DNA from: CAVTGO01 sp963734275 | Lineage (GTDB): Bacteria; Actinomycetota; UBA4738; HRBIN12 | Direction: 5' to 3' | Length of the DNA stretch: 64,000 bases | Assembly (NCBI GenBank): GCA_963734275.1 | Contig: CAVTGO010000018.1 | Location: 355,337 to 419,336 of the forward strand | Shown: in pieces, positions 52,894-62,895 of the stretch | Numbering within the stretch: the stretch's first letter is position 1 | Layout of the letters: every line of letters begins with the position of its first letter | Notes under the pieces: generated by a model | What the model saw: only the letters and a program-made list of their open reading frames with translations | The model's database searches: none | What the model was told of the DNA's origin: nothing | Translations under genes and position numbers: made by a program

Positions 52894-53813
52894 CCGAGGC
52901 GCTCGCCGACCTCGGGACGGTACCCGTTGGCGAAGTCGGCGCCCGACATACGGCTACGGCCCGCGGGCGCGAGCTCCACCGGCCGGAAGCCACCGGCCGC
53001 GGTGGCGACGATGAACCCGTCCTTACCGGCCTCGACGACGACCCCCGGATCGCCGTCGGCGTCGGTGGCCTCGGCTCGGAAGACCTTCAGGCCCTCACCC
53101 CTGAACGTCGTCGTCGCCGCGGGGTCCGGCGAGAGCGCCCGCGCGAGGTTCACGAGGACCGCCGCCGGGTTCGACCAGTCGAGCAGCCGGTCCTGCGGTC
53201 CGAACTTCGGCGCGAAGGTCGCGAGCGAGTGGTCCTGCGCGCGGGGCGCTACCGGGCCCGCAGCCAGCAGGTCGACCGAGTCCACCAGGACCCCGGCGCC
53301 GAGCCGCGCGAGCCGCTCCCCCAGCGAGCCCGCGTCGTCCTCGGGTCGGATCGGCTCGGCGCTTTGGAGGATCACAGGGCCCGTGTCGAGCCCGCGGTCC
53401 ATCACGATCGTCGTCACGCCCGTCTTGTCGAGGCCGAGCAGGAGCCCGGTCTGCACCGGGCTCGCGCCCCGGAGCTGCGGCAGCAGCGAGAAATGGAGGT
53501 TCACCGGGGCCACCGTCGGCACGTGGAGCACGTTCACGGGCAGGAGCTCGCCGTAGGCGACCACCGCCAGTACGTCCGGACCCGAGGTCGCGAGCTCCTT
53601 GAACCCCGGTCCCGTCTTGACGGTCTCGACCTCGTGCAGCGGCAGGCCGAGCGTCCGGGCAACCTCGGCGACGGGCGTGGGCGTGAGCTCGTTCCCGCGC
53701 CCGGCGGGTTTCGGCATCGACGTCACCACGGCGACCACGTCATGTGGGGATGCCGCGAGGGCCTCGAGGGAGGGGACGGACCAGGCGTCGTTGCCGAGGA
53801 AGGCGACGCGCAC
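52890..53813 (-). CDS. fmt: Methionyl-tRNA formyltransferase
   Basis: Formylates initiator Met-tRNA. The 307 residues start MRVAFLGNDAWSVPSLEAL, have VVAYGELLPVNVLHVP, the active-site region VNLHFSLLPQLRGASPVQ (family HxSLLPxxRGxxP, where the usual HPSLLP reads HFSLLP) and the C-terminal OB-like domain. It is 4 bases downstream of def, the usual def-fmt pairing, followed by rsmB. Confidence 0.93.
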   Translation of the reverse strand: MRVAFLGNDAWSVPSLEALAASPHDVVAVVTSMPKPAGRGNELTPTPVAEVARTLGLPLHEVETVKTGPGFKELATSGPDVLAVVAYGELLPVNVLHVPTVAPVNLHFSLLPQLRGASPVQTGLLLGLDKTGVTTIVMDRGLDTGPVILQSAEPIRPEDDAGSLGERLARLGAGVLVDSVDLLAAGPVAPRAQDHSLATFAPKFGPQDRLLDWSNPAAVLVNLARALSPDPAATTTFRGEGLKVFRAEATDADGDPGVVVEAGKDGFIVATAAGGFRPVELAPAGRSRMSGADFANGYRPEVGERLG

Positions 53814-53817
53814 GCGC

Positions 53818-54324
53818 TCAGCCCTCCTGGGCTCGCTTGAGCTCGAGCTCGCGCAGCTGCCGCATCACGTCGCGGCGGCCGGCGTCGTCGAGCCGATCGA
53901 TGTAGAGGAGCCCGTTCAGGTGGTCGGTCTCGTGCTGGAAGATCCGCGCGAGGAGCCCTTCGGCCCGCAGGTCGAGCGGCTCCCCCTCCGCGTCTCGTCC
54001 ACGCAACCGGACCCGCAGGGCCCGCGTCGTCGGATGGTACGGACCCGGGATCGACAGGCACCCCTCGTCGATCGTTTCCTCGTCCCCGTGCTGGGAGAGC
54101 GACGGATTGGCGACGAAGCCTGCGTTGCCGTCGTGGTCGTCGTAGACGAAGCACGCGATGGACAGCCCCACCTGGGTCGCCGCCACGCCGACCCCCGGCG
54201 CCGCGTGCATCGTTTCGATCATGTCGTCCGCGAGGCGGCGCAGCGACGCGTCGAAGGCCTCGACCGGTTTCGTCGGCTCGCGCAGGACCGGGTCGCCCAG
54301 CGTCCGGATCGCCATCACGGTCAC
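53818..54324 (-). CDS. def: Peptide deformylase
   Basis: Removes the N-formyl group from nascent proteins. The predicted 168 residues have motif 1 GVGVAATQVG, motif 2 EGCLSIPGPY and motif 3 FQHETDHLNGLLYID, with metal ligands Cys, His, His and the catalytic Glu. I chose GTG 54324, six bases after AGGAG; an ATG three codons later is an alternative. It sits between priA and fmt. Confidence 0.95.
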   Translation of the reverse strand: MTVMAIRTLGDPVLREPTKPVEAFDASLRRLADDMIETMHAAPGVGVAATQVGLSIACFVYDDHDGNAGFVANPSLSQHGDEETIDEGCLSIPGPYHPTTRALRVRLRGRDAEGEPLDLRAEGLLARIFQHETDHLNGLLYIDRLDDAGRRDVMRQLRELELKRAQEG

Positions 54325-54337
54325 GCTTCGCTCCTCA

Positions 54338-56138
54338 TCACAGGTGGGGCTCGGCCTCGACGCGGGTGACGACGCCGCGCTCGGCGAGCCGCCGCATCGC
54401 GAGGCCGAACGCCGCCAACTCCTGCGGCTCGAGGGCGACCAAGCATACCGTCGCGCCCTCGAGGCTCGAGACGAGGAGCGTTCGGTGCGGGAGCTCCAGC
54501 AAGGCGGCCTCGAGCTCCTCCGTGCCGGCAACGCGGAAGACGGGGTGGCCGACCGGGAAGCCGCCCTGGGACAGGCGTGGGAGCTCGTCACGACGGAACC
54601 GCTCCGGCCGGCCGGTGACGAGGGCCTGGACCGCCGGGTCGTTCGGGTGCTCCGTCTGGATCACCACGCGTCCCCGCGGCCACGCCCAGCTCGCGGCCTC
54701 CATCCACGCGGACAGCGTGCGCTCGCGCGCGGTCACGCCCGGCCGCGCCAGCGACCGGTCGGCGCCGAGGATCGCGACGAGGTCCAGCCCGAGCGGGCCG
54801 AGGTCCTTCACGGCGTCGATGCCGCCGACGAGGACCTCCTCCTCCGCCGGGGCCCTCGGCGGATCGTCGGGGCCGACGCGCGAGACCGGGACCCGAGCCA
54901 TGCCCCGCGCCCACTCCTCGACGCGCTCGGCGCCGCCGCGGGCGATGCCGAAGTCGACCGCTCCGCACTTCGCGCACCGCCCGCTCGCCTCGCACACGGT
55001 GCAGCGGATCGTCCCGCGCTCGGAGCGGAGCGGCCCTCCGCAGGCCGCGCACGCCGCGAGCTCGCCGCACACGCGGCAGACGCGCGCGACACCGTAGCCC
55101 CGCATCGGCTCGTACAGGAACGCCCGGCGGGCCGCGCCGAGCGCGCGCACCAAGCGGGGAGCACGACCCTCGGGTCCGGGCCGCACGACCTCCACGGGAG
55201 GGAACCGTCGCCCCCTCGGTGAGACCTCGACGTGCTCGACCGCGCTCGCCTCGAGCGACGGCGCGACGGAGGCCACCACACCGACCGCCGAGGCGATGCG
55301 GGCTCGCGCGAGGGCGACGTCGCGAACGTGGTAGTAGGGAGCGCGCTCCTCCCGGTGCAACGCGTGGTGCTCGCGGGCAACGTAGACGAGTCCGACATCG
55401 CTCACCGGCGCGAACACCGCCGGTCGCGTCCCGACGACCACCGGGTATCGTCCCGCAGCGATGTCGAGCCACATCCGGTATCGCGCGCGCTTGTCGCCGC
55501 CGAAGAACCGCGCGACCCGCGGTCCGAACGCGTCGATGAGCGCCGCGACGGTGAACGGGAGCGGATCGACCTCCGGAACGACGACGATCGCCGAACGCCC
55601 GCCCGCGAGGGTGCTCGCGACGCATCCGACCGCGAGCGCCGCGTCATCGCCGGGGGCGGTCCGCAGGACGAAGGCGCCCGAGCCTCCCGAGAGCGCATCG
55701 TCGAGCTCGGGGCCGTTCGTGTAGCCACGGACGAGCGTCGACGGGCGTGCCGGATCCACCGTCGACGCGTCGGCCGGCTTCCCACGCTCGGACTCCTCGC
55801 CGGCGACCCGGGGCGGAACCGCACGCCCGATCACCGCCGCGAGCGGCGCTACGTACCGCTCGCTCATCCATCGGAAGAGCTCGAGCATCGGAGCATCGAA
55901 GGAGCGCACGGCCGACACGAGCTTCCTCACCCGCAGGATCCGGTCGGGCACGTCGCTCGTGGGGCCTAGGACCCATCCGCGGACGGCGCGGCCGTGGAAC
56001 GGCACCTGCACGAGGGAGCCGACGCCCGCCTCGAGCTCGGCGGGGAGGTCGTACGTGAAGGGCCGGTCCAGCGCGAGGAGCGGCCGGTCGACGCAGACGA
56101 CGACGGGCCCCGCGAGGGTGGGGGTGAGCGTGGGCGCG

Positions 56139-56164
<26 letters not shown>
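54338..56164 (-). CDS. priA: PriA-like primosomal protein without helicase motifs
   Basis: Predicted 608 residues. The N-terminal DNA-binding domain (RPFTYDLPAELEAGVGSLVQ, VPFHGRAVRGWVLG) and the paired zinc knuckles (CRVCGELAACAACGG and CTVCEASGRCAKCG) are those of PriA. The Walker A region reads VLRTAPGDDAAL rather than GxTGSGKT, and the DEEH box is replaced by VYVAREHHALH, so ATPase/helicase function is unlikely. Actinobacterial PriA proteins are known to be degenerate this way. The ATG at 56164 lies within the 3' end of metK (26-base overlap). Confidence 0.9.
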
Positions 56165-57326
<1,162 letters not shown>

Positions 57327-57364
57327 GTCCGTCGGAGCATAGCAGCCGGCCCTCACGCCCCCGG

Positions 57365-58576
57365 TTACCGGGCGAGGAGCTTGGCGATCCGATCGACGAC
57401 GGCGGCCGCGAGCTCGCGCTTCGTCCAGTCCCGCAGCGGCTGATCGTCGCCGTCGCGCGACAGGATCGCCGCGCGGTTCGTGTCGGAACCGAACCCGGTG
57501 CCCTCGCGGCCGACCTCGTTGGCCACGAGCAGGTGGAGGCGCTTCGCCGAGAGCTTCCCGCGCCCCGCGGCTTCGACGTCCTCGGTCTCGGCGGCGAAAC
57601 CCACGAGGATCGCGTCGCCGCCCGCGGGGCCGAGCTCGGCCAGGATGTCCGGTGTCGGCACGAGCTTGAGCTCAGGAGGGCCACCCTCCTTCTTCAGCTT
57701 CGAGTCCGCGATCTTCTCGGGACGGAAGTCGGCGACCGCGGCCGCCATGACCAAGGCATCCGCACCCGGTGTGGCGTCGACGACGGCGTCGCGCATCTCC
57801 TGCGCGGTGGTCACGCGGACCACGCGGGGCCCGTCCGGCGGCTCGACCGTGCCCGGCCCGACGACGAGCGTGACGTCGGCGCCGCGTTCGGACGCCTCAG
57901 CGGCCACAGCGAACCCCATCTTGCCCGTCGACCGGTTGCCGAGGAACCGGACGGGATCGATCGGCTCCCAGGTAGGACCGGCGGTGACGACGATCCGCCT
58001 GCCGGCCAGGTCGCCGGCGCGGGAGACCGCGTCGCGCACCGCAGCCATGATGTCCGCGGGTTCGCTCATGCGGCCCATCCCCTCGTCGCCGTGGGCGAGA
58101 GCGCCGGCTACCGGGCCAACGATCCGCACGCCGCGCTCGGCGAGCGCCGCCACGTTGGCCTGGGTCGCCGCGTGCTCCCACATCCCCGTGTGCATGGCCG
58201 GCGCGAGGAGGACGGGCGCGCGAGCCTCGAGCAGCGTGGACGTGAGCAGGTCGTCGGCGATCCCGAAGGCCAGCTTCGCGATCACGTTCGCGGTCGCCGG
58301 CGCGACGACGACGACGTCGGCCTCGTGCGCCAACCGGACGTGCAGCACCTGACCCGGCTCCTCCCACAGGTCCGAGTAGACGCGCCGTCCCGAAAGCGCG
58401 GCGAACGTCGCCGGTCCGACGAACCGCTCCGCCGAGCGCGTCATCACGACCTGGACGAGCGCACCGGCGTCCGTCAGCAGGCGCGTGAGGATGCAGGCCT
58501 TGTACGCGGCGATGCCGCCGGTGACCCCGAGCAGGACGCGGCCACGAAAGAGCGGAGTGGGTCCGCCGGCTGCCAC
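57365..58576 (-). CDS. coaBC: Bifunctional phosphopantothenoylcysteine decarboxylase/synthetase
   Basis: Coenzyme A synthesis. The N-terminal flavoprotein CoaC (residues 1-180) has LLGVTGGIAAYKA, VVVAPATANVIAKLAFGIAD and LLAPAMHTGMWEHAATQ. The C-terminal CoaB has VVTAGPTWEPIDPVRFLGNR, STGKMG, MAAAVADFRPEKIADSKLKK and DAILVGFAAETED. I chose GTG 58576 (403 residues), seven bases after AAGGAGG, over in-frame ATGs further upstream. Confidence 0.95.
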   Translation of the reverse strand: MAAGGPTPLFRGRVLLGVTGGIAAYKACILTRLLTDAGALVQVVMTRSAERFVGPATFAALSGRRVYSDLWEEPGQVLHVRLAHEADVVVVAPATANVIAKLAFGIADDLLTSTLLEARAPVLLAPAMHTGMWEHAATQANVAALAERGVRIVGPVAGALAHGDEGMGRMSEPADIMAAVRDAVSRAGDLAGRRIVVTAGPTWEPIDPVRFLGNRSTGKMGFAVAAEASERGADVTLVVGPGTVEPPDGPRVVRVTTAQEMRDAVVDATPGADALVMAAAVADFRPEKIADSKLKKEGGPPELKLVPTPDILAELGPAGGDAILVGFAAETEDVEAAGRGKLSAKRLHLLVANEVGREGTGFGSDTNRAAILSRDGDDQPLRDWTKRELAAAVVDRIAKLLAR

Positions 58577-58640
58577 GTCCCTGCCTCCTTGCATCTCGGC
58601 CCGCATCCGGGCCGCGGCGCGAGCCGCGGGGCCGGGAAGG

Positions 58641-58886
58641 CTACTTGATGCCCACGCCCTCCGGGCGCTCCGCGTTGATCTTGCCCTCGGCGATCTCCTG
58701 GAGGGCGATCGAGAGCGGTTTGTTGCGCAGGCCGGTCTCGACGAGCGGCGGGATGAATTCCGCGCGTCCCTCGCCGAGCTGGCTGTAGTAGGAGTTGATC
58801 TCGCGGGCGCGCTTGGCGGCCAGGATCACCAGCGTGTACTTGGAGTCCACCTGGGCGAGCAGGTCGTCGATCTTGGGCTCGATCAT
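58641..58886 (-). CDS. rpoZ: RNA polymerase omega subunit
   Basis: An 81-residue omega: KIDDLLAQVDSKYTLVILAA, KRAREINSYYSQLGEG and LRNKPLSIALQEIAEGKI, the actinobacterial form. It aids assembly of RNA polymerase. The ATG at 58886 gives the family N-terminus. It follows gmk by 16 bases. Confidence 0.95.
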   Translation of the reverse strand: MIEPKIDDLLAQVDSKYTLVILAAKRAREINSYYSQLGEGRAEFIPPLVETGLRNKPLSIALQEIAEGKINAERPEGVGIK

Positions 58887-58902
58887 AGGTGCGGGGGTCC
58901 TC

Positions 58903-59460
58903 TCAGACCTCGGGGGCCGTGCGTTCGGGGAACGAGGCGATGATAGCAGCGACCTGCAGGGAGGCACGGTCGAGATCGTCGTTCACGACCACGTGATCGA
59001 ACAGCTCCCTGCGGGCCAGCTCGCGCTCGGCCTCGGCCAGTCGCATCCGGATCTTGCCTTCGTCCTCGGTCCCTCGTGAACGCAGGCGGTTCGCGAGCTC
59101 CGCGAGGCTCGGGGGCTCGAGGAGGATCAGGACCGCGTCACCCATGACGCTCCGCACCGTCTCGGCACCCTGGACATCGATCTCGAGCAGGGCGTCGCGT
59201 CCCTCCTCGAGCGTCCGCTGGATCGGCTCGGCCGGCGTGCCGTAGCGGTTGCCGAACACGCTGGCCCACTCGAGGAGCTCGCCGTCCGCGGTCATGCGTT
59301 CGAACTCCTCGTCGGAGACGAACACGTAGTCCTGGCCGGGACGTTCCGAGGCGCGAGGCTCGCGGGTCGTCGCCGAAACCGACAAGTAGAGGTCCGGGAC
59401 GAGCTCGAGGACGCGGCGGACGACGCTGCCCTTTCCGACGCCGGAGGGACCGGCGATCAC
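58903..59460 (-). CDS. gmk: Guanylate kinase
   Basis: Phosphorylates GMP to GDP. P-loop GPSGVGKGSVVRRVL, then SATTREPRASERPGQDYVFV (GMP-binding) and EWASVFGNRYGTP, ALLEIDVQGAETV. GTG 59460 gives a very short N-terminus that starts inside the first beta-strand. In frame upstream, CTG 59487 would add nine residues ending GRLFV, matching the usual (GRLFVIAGPSG) form, so the true start may be this CTG. Confidence 0.93.
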   Translation of the reverse strand: MIAGPSGVGKGSVVRRVLELVPDLYLSVSATTREPRASERPGQDYVFVSDEEFERMTADGELLEWASVFGNRYGTPAEPIQRTLEEGRDALLEIDVQGAETVRSVMGDAVLILLEPPSLAELANRLRSRGTEDEGKIRMRLAEAERELARRELFDHVVVNDDLDRASLQVAAIIASFPERTAPEV

Positions 59461-59490
59461 GAACAGCCGACCGCGATGCTCGGTCAGGAG

Positions 59491-59802
59491 TTACTTCTTC
59501 GCGAACTCGGTGAGCAGCGACTCACGCTGCTTGGCGCCGAGGCCCCGGACCCGTCGGCTGGCGGAGATGTCGAGCTTCTCCATGAGCTTGCGCGCCCGGA
59601 CCTTCCCCACACCCGGGAGCGACTCGAGCACGTTGGAGACCTTCATCTTGCCGACCGTGTCGTCCTGCCTGGACAGCACATCGGTCAGCGTGAGCTTCCC
59701 GGACTTGAGCTGACCCTTCAGCTCAGCCCGCTTCTTGCGAGCCTCCGCCGCCTTCTCGAGGGCCTGCTTGCGCTGTTCATCGGTCAGGACGGGTAGGGGC
59801 AT
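59491..59802 (-). CDS. mihF: Integration host factor, actinobacterial type (mIHF)
   Basis: A 103-residue nucleoid-associated protein: a basic N-terminal helix (LTDEQRKQALEKAAEARKKR), then a helix-two-turn-helix region SNVLESLPGVGKVRARKLME and SASRRVRGLGAKQRESLL. mIHF in mycobacteria and sIHF in Streptomyces bind and bend DNA and affect supercoiling. The gene precedes gmk, as in those genera. AAGGAG is seven bases upstream of the ATG. Confidence 0.94.
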   Translation of the reverse strand: MPLPVLTDEQRKQALEKAAEARKKRAELKGQLKSGKLTLTDVLSRQDDTVGKMKVSNVLESLPGVGKVRARKLMEKLDISASRRVRGLGAKQRESLLTEFAKK

Positions 59803-59840
59803 GGCGAGGCTCCTTCTCTTCGAGGGTCGGGAACGCCGGG

Positions 59841-59870
59841 AGTATAGTCACCGGCTCGCGGGGCCAGCAA
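59841..59870 (-). promoter_or_regulatory. Promoter of mihF
   Basis: TATACT (59846-59841) on minus, with TTGCTG (59870-59865) 18 bases upstream. It probably drives mihF-gmk-rpoZ. Confidence 0.65.
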
Positions 59871-59951
59871 CGCGACGCAAGCGCGCTACCTGCGGTTTCG
59901 TTGGCGGTCGTTCGGCGCGTTCGTCGACGGTTCGTTCGGACGGCCGAACGT

Positions 59952-60635
59952 TCAGCGAACCGTCGCGAGGATGGAGCGAGCGACGCCGGCCGGATCGGAC
60001 GACGCGGTGATCGGCCGGCCCACGACGAGGAAGTCGGCGCCGCGCTCCACCGCTTCCTCGGGCGAGAGGACGCGCACCTGATCGTGTCCGTTCGACCCCG
60101 CGGGACGGATGCCCGGCACGACGAGGCAGGCCTCCTCGCCGACGACCTCGCGGACCGACGACACGTCCTCGCCGGAGACCACCGCCCCAGTCGCGCCCGC
60201 GGCTCGCGCTTCGAACGCGAGGGACGCGGGCGATGCGAGGCCCTCCCCCGCCAAGCTCGAGAGCACGGTCACCGCGAGGACGATCGGGACCGGGTGGCCC
60301 GCATCCTCGGCGCCGCTCGTCGCGCCGCGGACGGCGGCAGCGACCATCGCCTCGCCCCCGAGCGCGTGCACGGTGAACATCGATGCGCCCAGGCGGGCAC
60401 AGTTGCGGGCCGCTCGCTCCGCCGTGGAGGGGATGTCGTGCAGCTTGAGATCCAGGAACACGGGTCCGTACGCCCGCAGGCGCAGCAGGGAGGCGGGCCC
60501 GTGAGCCGAGAAGAGCTCGAGCCCGATCTTGAACAGCCCCACCTGCCCCTCCAGCGCCCGCGACAGGGTCTCGGCGGTATCCAGGTCGGAGACGTCGAGC
60601 GCGACGATCAGCGGGTTCTCCGGACGCGGGATCAG
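59952..60635 (-). CDS. pyrF: Orotidine 5'-phosphate decarboxylase, CTG start
   Basis: Makes UMP from OMP. The active-site segment is VFLDLKLHDIPSTAERAARN (DxKxxDI), with LVVPGIRPAGSNGHDQ and FLVVGRPITASSDP near the C-terminus. The conserved N-terminus ENPLIVALDVSDLDTAETLS is in frame upstream of the first GTG (60542), so the protein starts earlier. The only start that fits is CTG 60635, which overlaps the pyrD stop as CTGA and follows GAGGGGG by about 8 bases. That gives 227 residues. Confidence 0.88.
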   Translation of the reverse strand: MIPRPENPLIVALDVSDLDTAETLSRALEGQVGLFKIGLELFSAHGPASLLRLRAYGPVFLDLKLHDIPSTAERAARNCARLGASMFTVHALGGEAMVAAAVRGATSGAEDAGHPVPIVLAVTVLSSLAGEGLASPASLAFEARAAGATGAVVSGEDVSSVREVVGEEACLVVPGIRPAGSNGHDQVRVLSPEEAVERGADFLVVGRPITASSDPAGVARSILATVR

Positions 60636-60951
60636 CGGTCCGCCCCCTCGCGCGGGAAGGGCGTGGCGCGGACGCGCAGCCGGCCCCGAAGATCGGCGGG
60701 CGAGGCGATCCGCTTGTCCTTCAGGTACGCGAGGATGCCGCGAGCGATCTCCACCGGCGCCGACGGGTTGACGAGCAAGGCGGTGCCGACCTGAACCGCC
60801 CAGGCCCCGGCGAGGAGGAACTCCACCGCGTCCTCGCCGGTCGCGATCCCCCCGACGCCCATGATCGGGACGTCGGGCATCGCGCTCGCCACGGCGTACA
60901 CGGACGCGAGCGCGATCGGCTTGATGGCCGGACCCGAGAGCCCGCCGAGCG
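60632..60951 (-). pseudogene. pyrD: Dihydroorotate dehydrogenase, C-terminal fragment
   Basis: The last 107 codons of class 1 PyrD are present: GGLSGPAIKPIALASVYAVA, VPIMGVGGIATGEDAVEFLL (FMN phosphate site) and AVQVGTALLVNPSAPVEIAR. About 195 N-terminal residues are missing. Homology ends abruptly near 60950, where unrelated sequence begins. Either the gene is broken by an insertion or the contig is mis-joined here. It is coupled to pyrF. Confidence 0.88.
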
Positions 60952-61377
60952 CGGTAAGAAGGGCACTTGTCCGGGTTGAGCGTGATCCGGGCCTGTTTCT
61001 ATCGGCTGCTGGCCCGCCACGGCCAAGGTGCATATCTGGTCAACTTCGCACAGACGAGCGCGGTGCCAACTGTGCGGCAGACGCGGCCCCATGTGCAGGG
61101 CGCGAGAGGCTGATCACGAATGAAACCCGGTGACCATCCACGTGAAGAATAATAAGGCACCGGTCCAGACCGGTCTGAACCCGACCGTGGGGTTCGCTGC
61201 GAATGGCCCGCCTGGGATCCACGATACCTCAGACGCAGGTTGGGACCGCGTGTTGTTCGTGCCCTGTGACACCTTGTTCGACGAGAACGTCGAGGATCCG
61301 CTACTAGATAAAAGCTCCGGGCATCCTCCAGCGTATGCTCAATCTGAGAGCACCAGAGGAAAGCTTCGAATCCCGCC
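60952..61377. other. Unassigned sequence between the pyrD break and the IS630 element
   Basis: About 425 bases. I see no convincing gene. Plus-strand frames of about 40 and 85 codons (one from 61130) lack recognisable domains. Composition and codon use differ from the upstream actinobacterial genes. A short stretch reading SVIRACFYRLLARHGQGAYL on plus may be a remnant of a mobile-element protein, without support. Confidence 0.5.
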
Positions 61378-61379
61378 TA

Positions 61380-62427
61380 GAGCGTGATCGTTTTAGGTTG
61401 AAGCATAGCCGGCGTTTGTGAGGTAGTTGGCGCATTCGGCTGGCGTGAAGGCGTCGAGGAGCGTGCCGATGCGTCGCCAGGTGGCTTCGACGGTGCGCTC
61501 GGCGGCTTTGCGCAGCAGCGTCTTGAGCTTGGCGAAGACCTGCTCGATCGGGTTGAGGTCGGGGCTGTAGGGCGGCAGGAAGAAGAGCTTGGCGCCGGCG
61601 GCGCGGATGGCGCGGCGGACGGCCTGGCCCTTGTGGCTGCCGAGATTGTCCATGATGACGATGTCGCCGGGCTGCAGGGTCGGCACGAGGAACTGCTCGA
61701 CATAGGCGAGGAAGCTGTCGCCGTTGATCGGGCCGTCGATGACGCAGGGCGCGTCGATGCGGTCGCAGCGCAGCGCGGCCAGGAAGGTCAGCGTGCGCCA
61801 GCGGCCGTGCGGCACCTTGGCGACCAGCCGCTGGCCCCGCGGCGCAGCGGCCGTGGCGGCGGGTCATGTTGGTCTTGGCCCAGGTCTCGTCGATGAAGAC
61901 CAGGCGCGCCGGGATCAAGCCGGCCCTGGTAGCTGCTTCCAGCGCTCGCGCCGCCGGGCGACGTCGGGCCGGTCCTGCTCGCGGCGTGCAGGCTTTTTTT
62001 TGAAGCTGATGCCCTCGTGCTCGAAGAAGTGCCAGACCGCGTCGTAGCTGACCACCGACGCCGCGCGCCGGCCAGCTCCGCCACCAGCGCCCGCAACGTC
62101 AGGTCCGGCTTCGCCGCCATCCGCGCCAGCAGCCAGTCGCGCTCGCCGGCCAGCGCGAACGGCCGCTTGCCGCCCATCGGCTTGGCCGCCGCGCTGCCCG
62201 TCGCCCGGTACCGCTGCGACCACTTCACCACGCTCGCGACGCTGACCCCGAACCGTCGCCGCCACCGCCCGGCAGCTCTCGCCCGCCTGCAACCGCCGCC
62301 ACCACCCGCTCCCGCAAATCCAGCGAATAGGGTCGCGCCATCCATGCTGGCCTCCAGCCCAGCCAGCATCTTAAATCACATCCCAACCCCTTGGGAATCC
62401 GAGATTCAGCCAATCTCAAACGCGCTT
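61380..62427 (-). mobile_element. IS630-family element, degenerate
   Basis: A 1048-base element whose ends resemble inverted repeats (plus end GAGCGTGATCGTTTTAGGTT; minus end AAGCGCGTTTGAGATTGGCT) and are flanked by TA (61378-61379, 62428-62429), the usual IS630/Tc1 target. It holds one transposase gene with at least five frame changes. The type is commonest in Alphaproteobacteria, unlike the rest of the window. Confidence 0.8.
61393..62341 (-). pseudogene. IS630-family transposase, multiply frameshifted
   Basis: Pieces in three frames reconstitute one transposase: MARPYSLDLRERVVAAVAGG at ATG 62341, an HTH part (RRFGVSVASVVKWSQRYRAT), VSYDAVWHFFEHEGISFKKK, the catalytic ARLVFIDETWAKTNMTRRHG (first Asp), DIVIMDNLGSHKGQAVRRAI (second Asp) and LPPYSPDLNPIEQVFAKLKT (Glu), ending NAGYAST. 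At least five one- or two-base shifts break it. The pattern looks like uncorrected read errors or decay. Confidence 0.85.
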
Positions 62428-62429
62428 TA

Positions 62430-62895
62430 GTGGATGAAATTTAACAGCTGATGCCCGCGTTGACTTGAGGCGTTCTTGATGGATCCTATCAAGTAGGAAA
62501 GAGGACTTTTCGTGGCGGCGGCTTTTGGGGTGGTCTTCGTGTCAGATGGACAATTCACAAATGCTGATTGAAGATCTTATCAAGATCGAGGTTTGATCTA
62601 TCCGGCTGAATAAGCGCTGTTGGCTGCCCTGTGCTCTTGCTTCTGCCAACCTTCGACAGAGGCGCGCGTGGGGGAAGGGATGCCGTCGACAGCTAACCTC
62701 CCGCGCTGGCCTTGACCGTCGCTCTCGGCGGACAGGCTCTGGCTCAGGATGCGCCGGTTGGCGAGTGCGACCTGTTGGCGGCTTGGCCGGTGCCGTCGCC
62801 GGCGCGCCGGGTGTCGAGTTCGACGCCATCGAGGCGTGCTGAGAGGCGCTTCTCGTCCTGATCCCTGATCCCTGATCCCTGACATCTGAAAACCG
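62430..62895. other. Non-coding or unassigned stretch
   Basis: About 465 bases with no recognisable gene. The only repeat noticed is TGATCCC, three exact copies in tandem at 62859-62879, with a fourth diverged copy. Confidence 0.5.

Noticed and set aside
52466..52993. 175-codon minus frame as a separate gene beside rsmB
   Set aside because: It is the out-of-frame reading of the rsmB N-terminal region and part of fmt; its apparent matches come from the frameshift.
57327..57364. SAM riboswitch upstream of metK
   Set aside because: The -10 box lies only nine bases before the start codon, so no leader long enough for an aptamer exists.
62859..62879. TGATCCC triple repeat as a regulatory iteron
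   Set aside because: Only three short copies in a low-quality region, with no associated replication or regulator gene.
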